NCBI GenBank assembly: GCA_002069025.1 | Contig: MWBK01000211.1 | Location: 1 to 6,474, forward strand | Source: Bacteroidetes bacterium ADurb.Bin302 | Lineage (GTDB): Bacteria > Bacteroidota > Bacteroidia > Bacteroidales > Paludibacteraceae | Length of the DNA: 6,474 bases | Direction of reading: 5' to 3' | Shown: piece by piece, positions 5,088 to 6,474 of the stretch | How the letters are laid out: each line of letters begins with the position of its first letter | Numbering within the stretch: position 1 is the stretch's first letter | The notes under the pieces: model-generated | Told to the model about the DNA's origin: nothing | Databases searched by the model: none | The model's input: only the letters and a program-made list of their open reading frames with translations | Made by a program: the position numbers and the translations under genes

Positions 5088-6474
5088 TTATTTTATGGTG
5101 TTTTCCAATTGACCGATCAAGTTCAAAGAACGTTCAAATATATTTTCAAGAGATAAGTCCTCTTCTACTACCGGAGAGAAACGAGCAAATTCACAATCAG
5201 ACAATGTCTTAAGAAATTCATCTATCAATTCTTGAGAAGCATTATGACGCAACAATTCATCTTGCACATTATCTTTAGTTAAATCAGCAACCGGAATTAA
5301 TAATTTATCACTCAAGTATCCCCACAAAGCCTTCATAGTCTCTTCATAAAAATGTGCTTTATCTGATGCTTTCATATATTTTTCAGCAGCCTTCAGACGT
5401 TTACGTGCTTGTTTATTAGCTCGTTTTGTTTTACGTAATGCGACATTGGCATTTTCTCTTGCTTGTTTTTGTAACACGATTACCAAAACCAAGAAAATAA
5501 TAAACGGTAAAATAATTGCCATCCAAAAAGATGCTGATCCCAAAAAGAAATCATTCTTTGGTTTTAAAGTAAGATCGCTGCTAATATATCTTATATCTGA
5601 CCCTATATTTTTTACACTTTCCTTATTCGACACATAATTAGAAGAAACAACTGCTGTTTCGTCAGATGTACCTTCTACTTCAATTGAATAAGCAGGAGTA
5701 AGCAATGTTTTATATTTCTTTGTATTTAAATCAAAATATGTAAATTCGGCAGAGGGTATTTCAAAATCTCCTCCAAAACGTGGAATTGCCAGATATTCAA
5801 TATTTCTATTGCCGGAAGTTCCCGTTGGTGCTGCTTTGATATTTGTTTCTACCTTAGGGTCATAAATATCAAAATCTGTTGGGAATGTTATTTCAGGGTT
5901 CTTAAGCAATTTTAAATTTCCATTTCCTGATATAGCCACTTTAATTGTTACTGCATCGTTGGCTTTTAATTTGATTGAGGAAATAGTTGAAGACAGTTTG
6001 TAAGTCCCTACTGCCCCACTAAAACTTGCCGGTGCACCTGATGGCAAAGGCATTACCTCAACTTTAGCCGATGGTATGTTCAAAGTTTTTCTTACTTCTT
6101 GATACGAATCAAAGAAGCTATCAAATATACTTTGTGCCCTATTGTTAACACGTACTCTTAAAACTATATCTAATTTTCCTGATTCAATATTTAAAGTTCC
6201 GGATTGTTGCGGATATAGCAAACATTGTTTTAAGACGTATGTATTGTAGTTCAAACCATCATAATGTTCTGTGACAAACTGTTGGTTTTTGTTTAGATCA
6301 ATTTCTTGCACATAAAAACCTTTAAATTCAGGAAATTTTGCGCTTGGAATATTGCTAACATCATTTCTAGTATACAATTTATATGTGACTAAAATAGCCT
6401 CTTGTTCGTAGACTTTTGTTTTTGATAAAGTCTGACGAACGAATATTTGTTTATCAGAAATATTTGCAGATGTA
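5088..6474 (-). CDS. batD: BatD, C-terminal part (5' end beyond the window)
   Basis: The frame is open from the right edge, giving 461 visible residues. The codons before the TTG at 6377 read FVRQTLSKTKVYEQEAILVT and YK, typical BatD sequence, so that TTG is internal and the true start is outside. The visible protein has repeated beta-rich extracytoplasmic domains, including the BatD-type GNGNLKLLKNPEITFP and DFDIYDPKVE (visible residues ~183-209) and IPRFGGDFEIPSAEFTYFD. A transmembrane helix follows at ~315-335 (WMAIILPFIIFLVLVIVL, near 5470-5530). The cytoplasmic tail is very basic (KTKRANKQARKRLKAAEKY) and then has a helical domain (ALWGYLSDKLLIPVADLTKD) to the C-terminus. BatD is a large periplasm-facing partner of the BatA/BatB VWA proteins. 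batE begins 5 nt later, and batA-C are expected further right. Confidence 0.92.
   Translation of the reverse strand, partial: TSANISDKQIFVRQTLSKTKVYEQEAILVTYKLYTRNDVSNIPSAKFPEFKGFYVQEIDLNKNQQFVTEHYDGLNYNTYVLKQCLLYPQQSGTLNIESGKLDIVLRVRVNNRAQSIFDSFFDSYQEVRKTLNIPSAKVEVMPLPSGAPASFSGAVGTYKLSSTISSIKLKANDAVTIKVAISGNGNLKLLKNPEITFPTDFDIYDPKVETNIKAAPTGTSGNRNIEYLAIPRFGGDFEIPSAEFTYFDLNTKKYKTLLTPAYSIEVEGTSDETAVVSSNYVSNKESVKNIGSDIRYISSDLTLKPKNDFFLGSASFWMAIILPFIIFLVLVIVLQKQARENANVALRKTKRANKQARKRLKAAEKYMKASDKAHFYEETMKALWGYLSDKLLIPVADLTKDNVQDELLRHNASQELIDEFLKTLSDCEFARFSPVVEEDLSLENIFERSLNLIGQLENTIK

Noticed and set aside
5446..5637. Plus-strand open frame of 63 codons at 5446-5637
   Set aside because: It is antisense to the transmembrane and adjacent part of batD; no ribosome-binding site, promoter or protein motif supports it.
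6375..6377. TTG at 6377 as the start of batD
   Set aside because: The frame stays open to the window edge and the upstream codons give conserved BatD sequence (FVRQ...KVYEQE), so the gene is cut by the edge.
1..6474. Insertion sequences, phage genes, CRISPR arrays, tRNAs or a defence system
   Set aside because: No transposase or integrase motifs, regular direct repeats, target-site duplications or tRNA-like folds were seen; nearly all of the window is taken up by the genes listed.

Overview
The window is AT-rich DNA from a member of the Bacteroidota, most likely Bacteroidales-like. The evidence is a type IX secretion (T9SS) C-terminal sorting domain, a DapL-type lysine/cell-wall pathway enzyme, a Bat (Bacteroides aerotolerance) operon end, and promoters of the Bacteroidota type (TTTG/TTG, 20 nt, TAnnTTTG) with no clear Shine-Dalgarno sequences. 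I see no mobile element, tRNA, rRNA, CRISPR array or phage gene.

Left part (1-1802, minus strand): an almost complete gene for a secreted CotH-kinase-family protein. It has a signal peptide, a possible carbohydrate-binding-like N-terminal domain, a CotH domain and a T9SS sorting domain. Only the last few codons are cut off by the left edge. A short intergenic region (1803-1930) carries two divergent promoters, one for this gene and one for dapL on the plus strand. The dapL -7 box ends only 6 nt before the ATG, so its mRNA should be leaderless or nearly so. dapL (1931-3160) is followed by a perfect AT-rich hairpin that can terminate transcription from both sides.

Right part (3225-6474, minus strand): read in transcription order, batD (start beyond the right edge), batE, a PAP2-family membrane phosphatase and a small HTH protein. 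The first three are separated by only 5 and 4 nt and form one operon tail. The HTH gene lies 114 nt further on and has its own plausible promoter. BatD and BatE are cell-envelope proteins of the Bat system (MoxR ATPase, DUF58 and VWA proteins, expected upstream outside the window). The PAP2 enzyme probably acts on a lipid pyrophosphate or phosphate in the same envelope.

Most of the window is ordinary housekeeping or envelope content. The points worth a second look are the altered acidic motifs of the CotH domain, the apparently leaderless dapL, dapL standing alone in its own transcription unit, the PAP2 gene coupled to bat, and the small conserved HTH protein.
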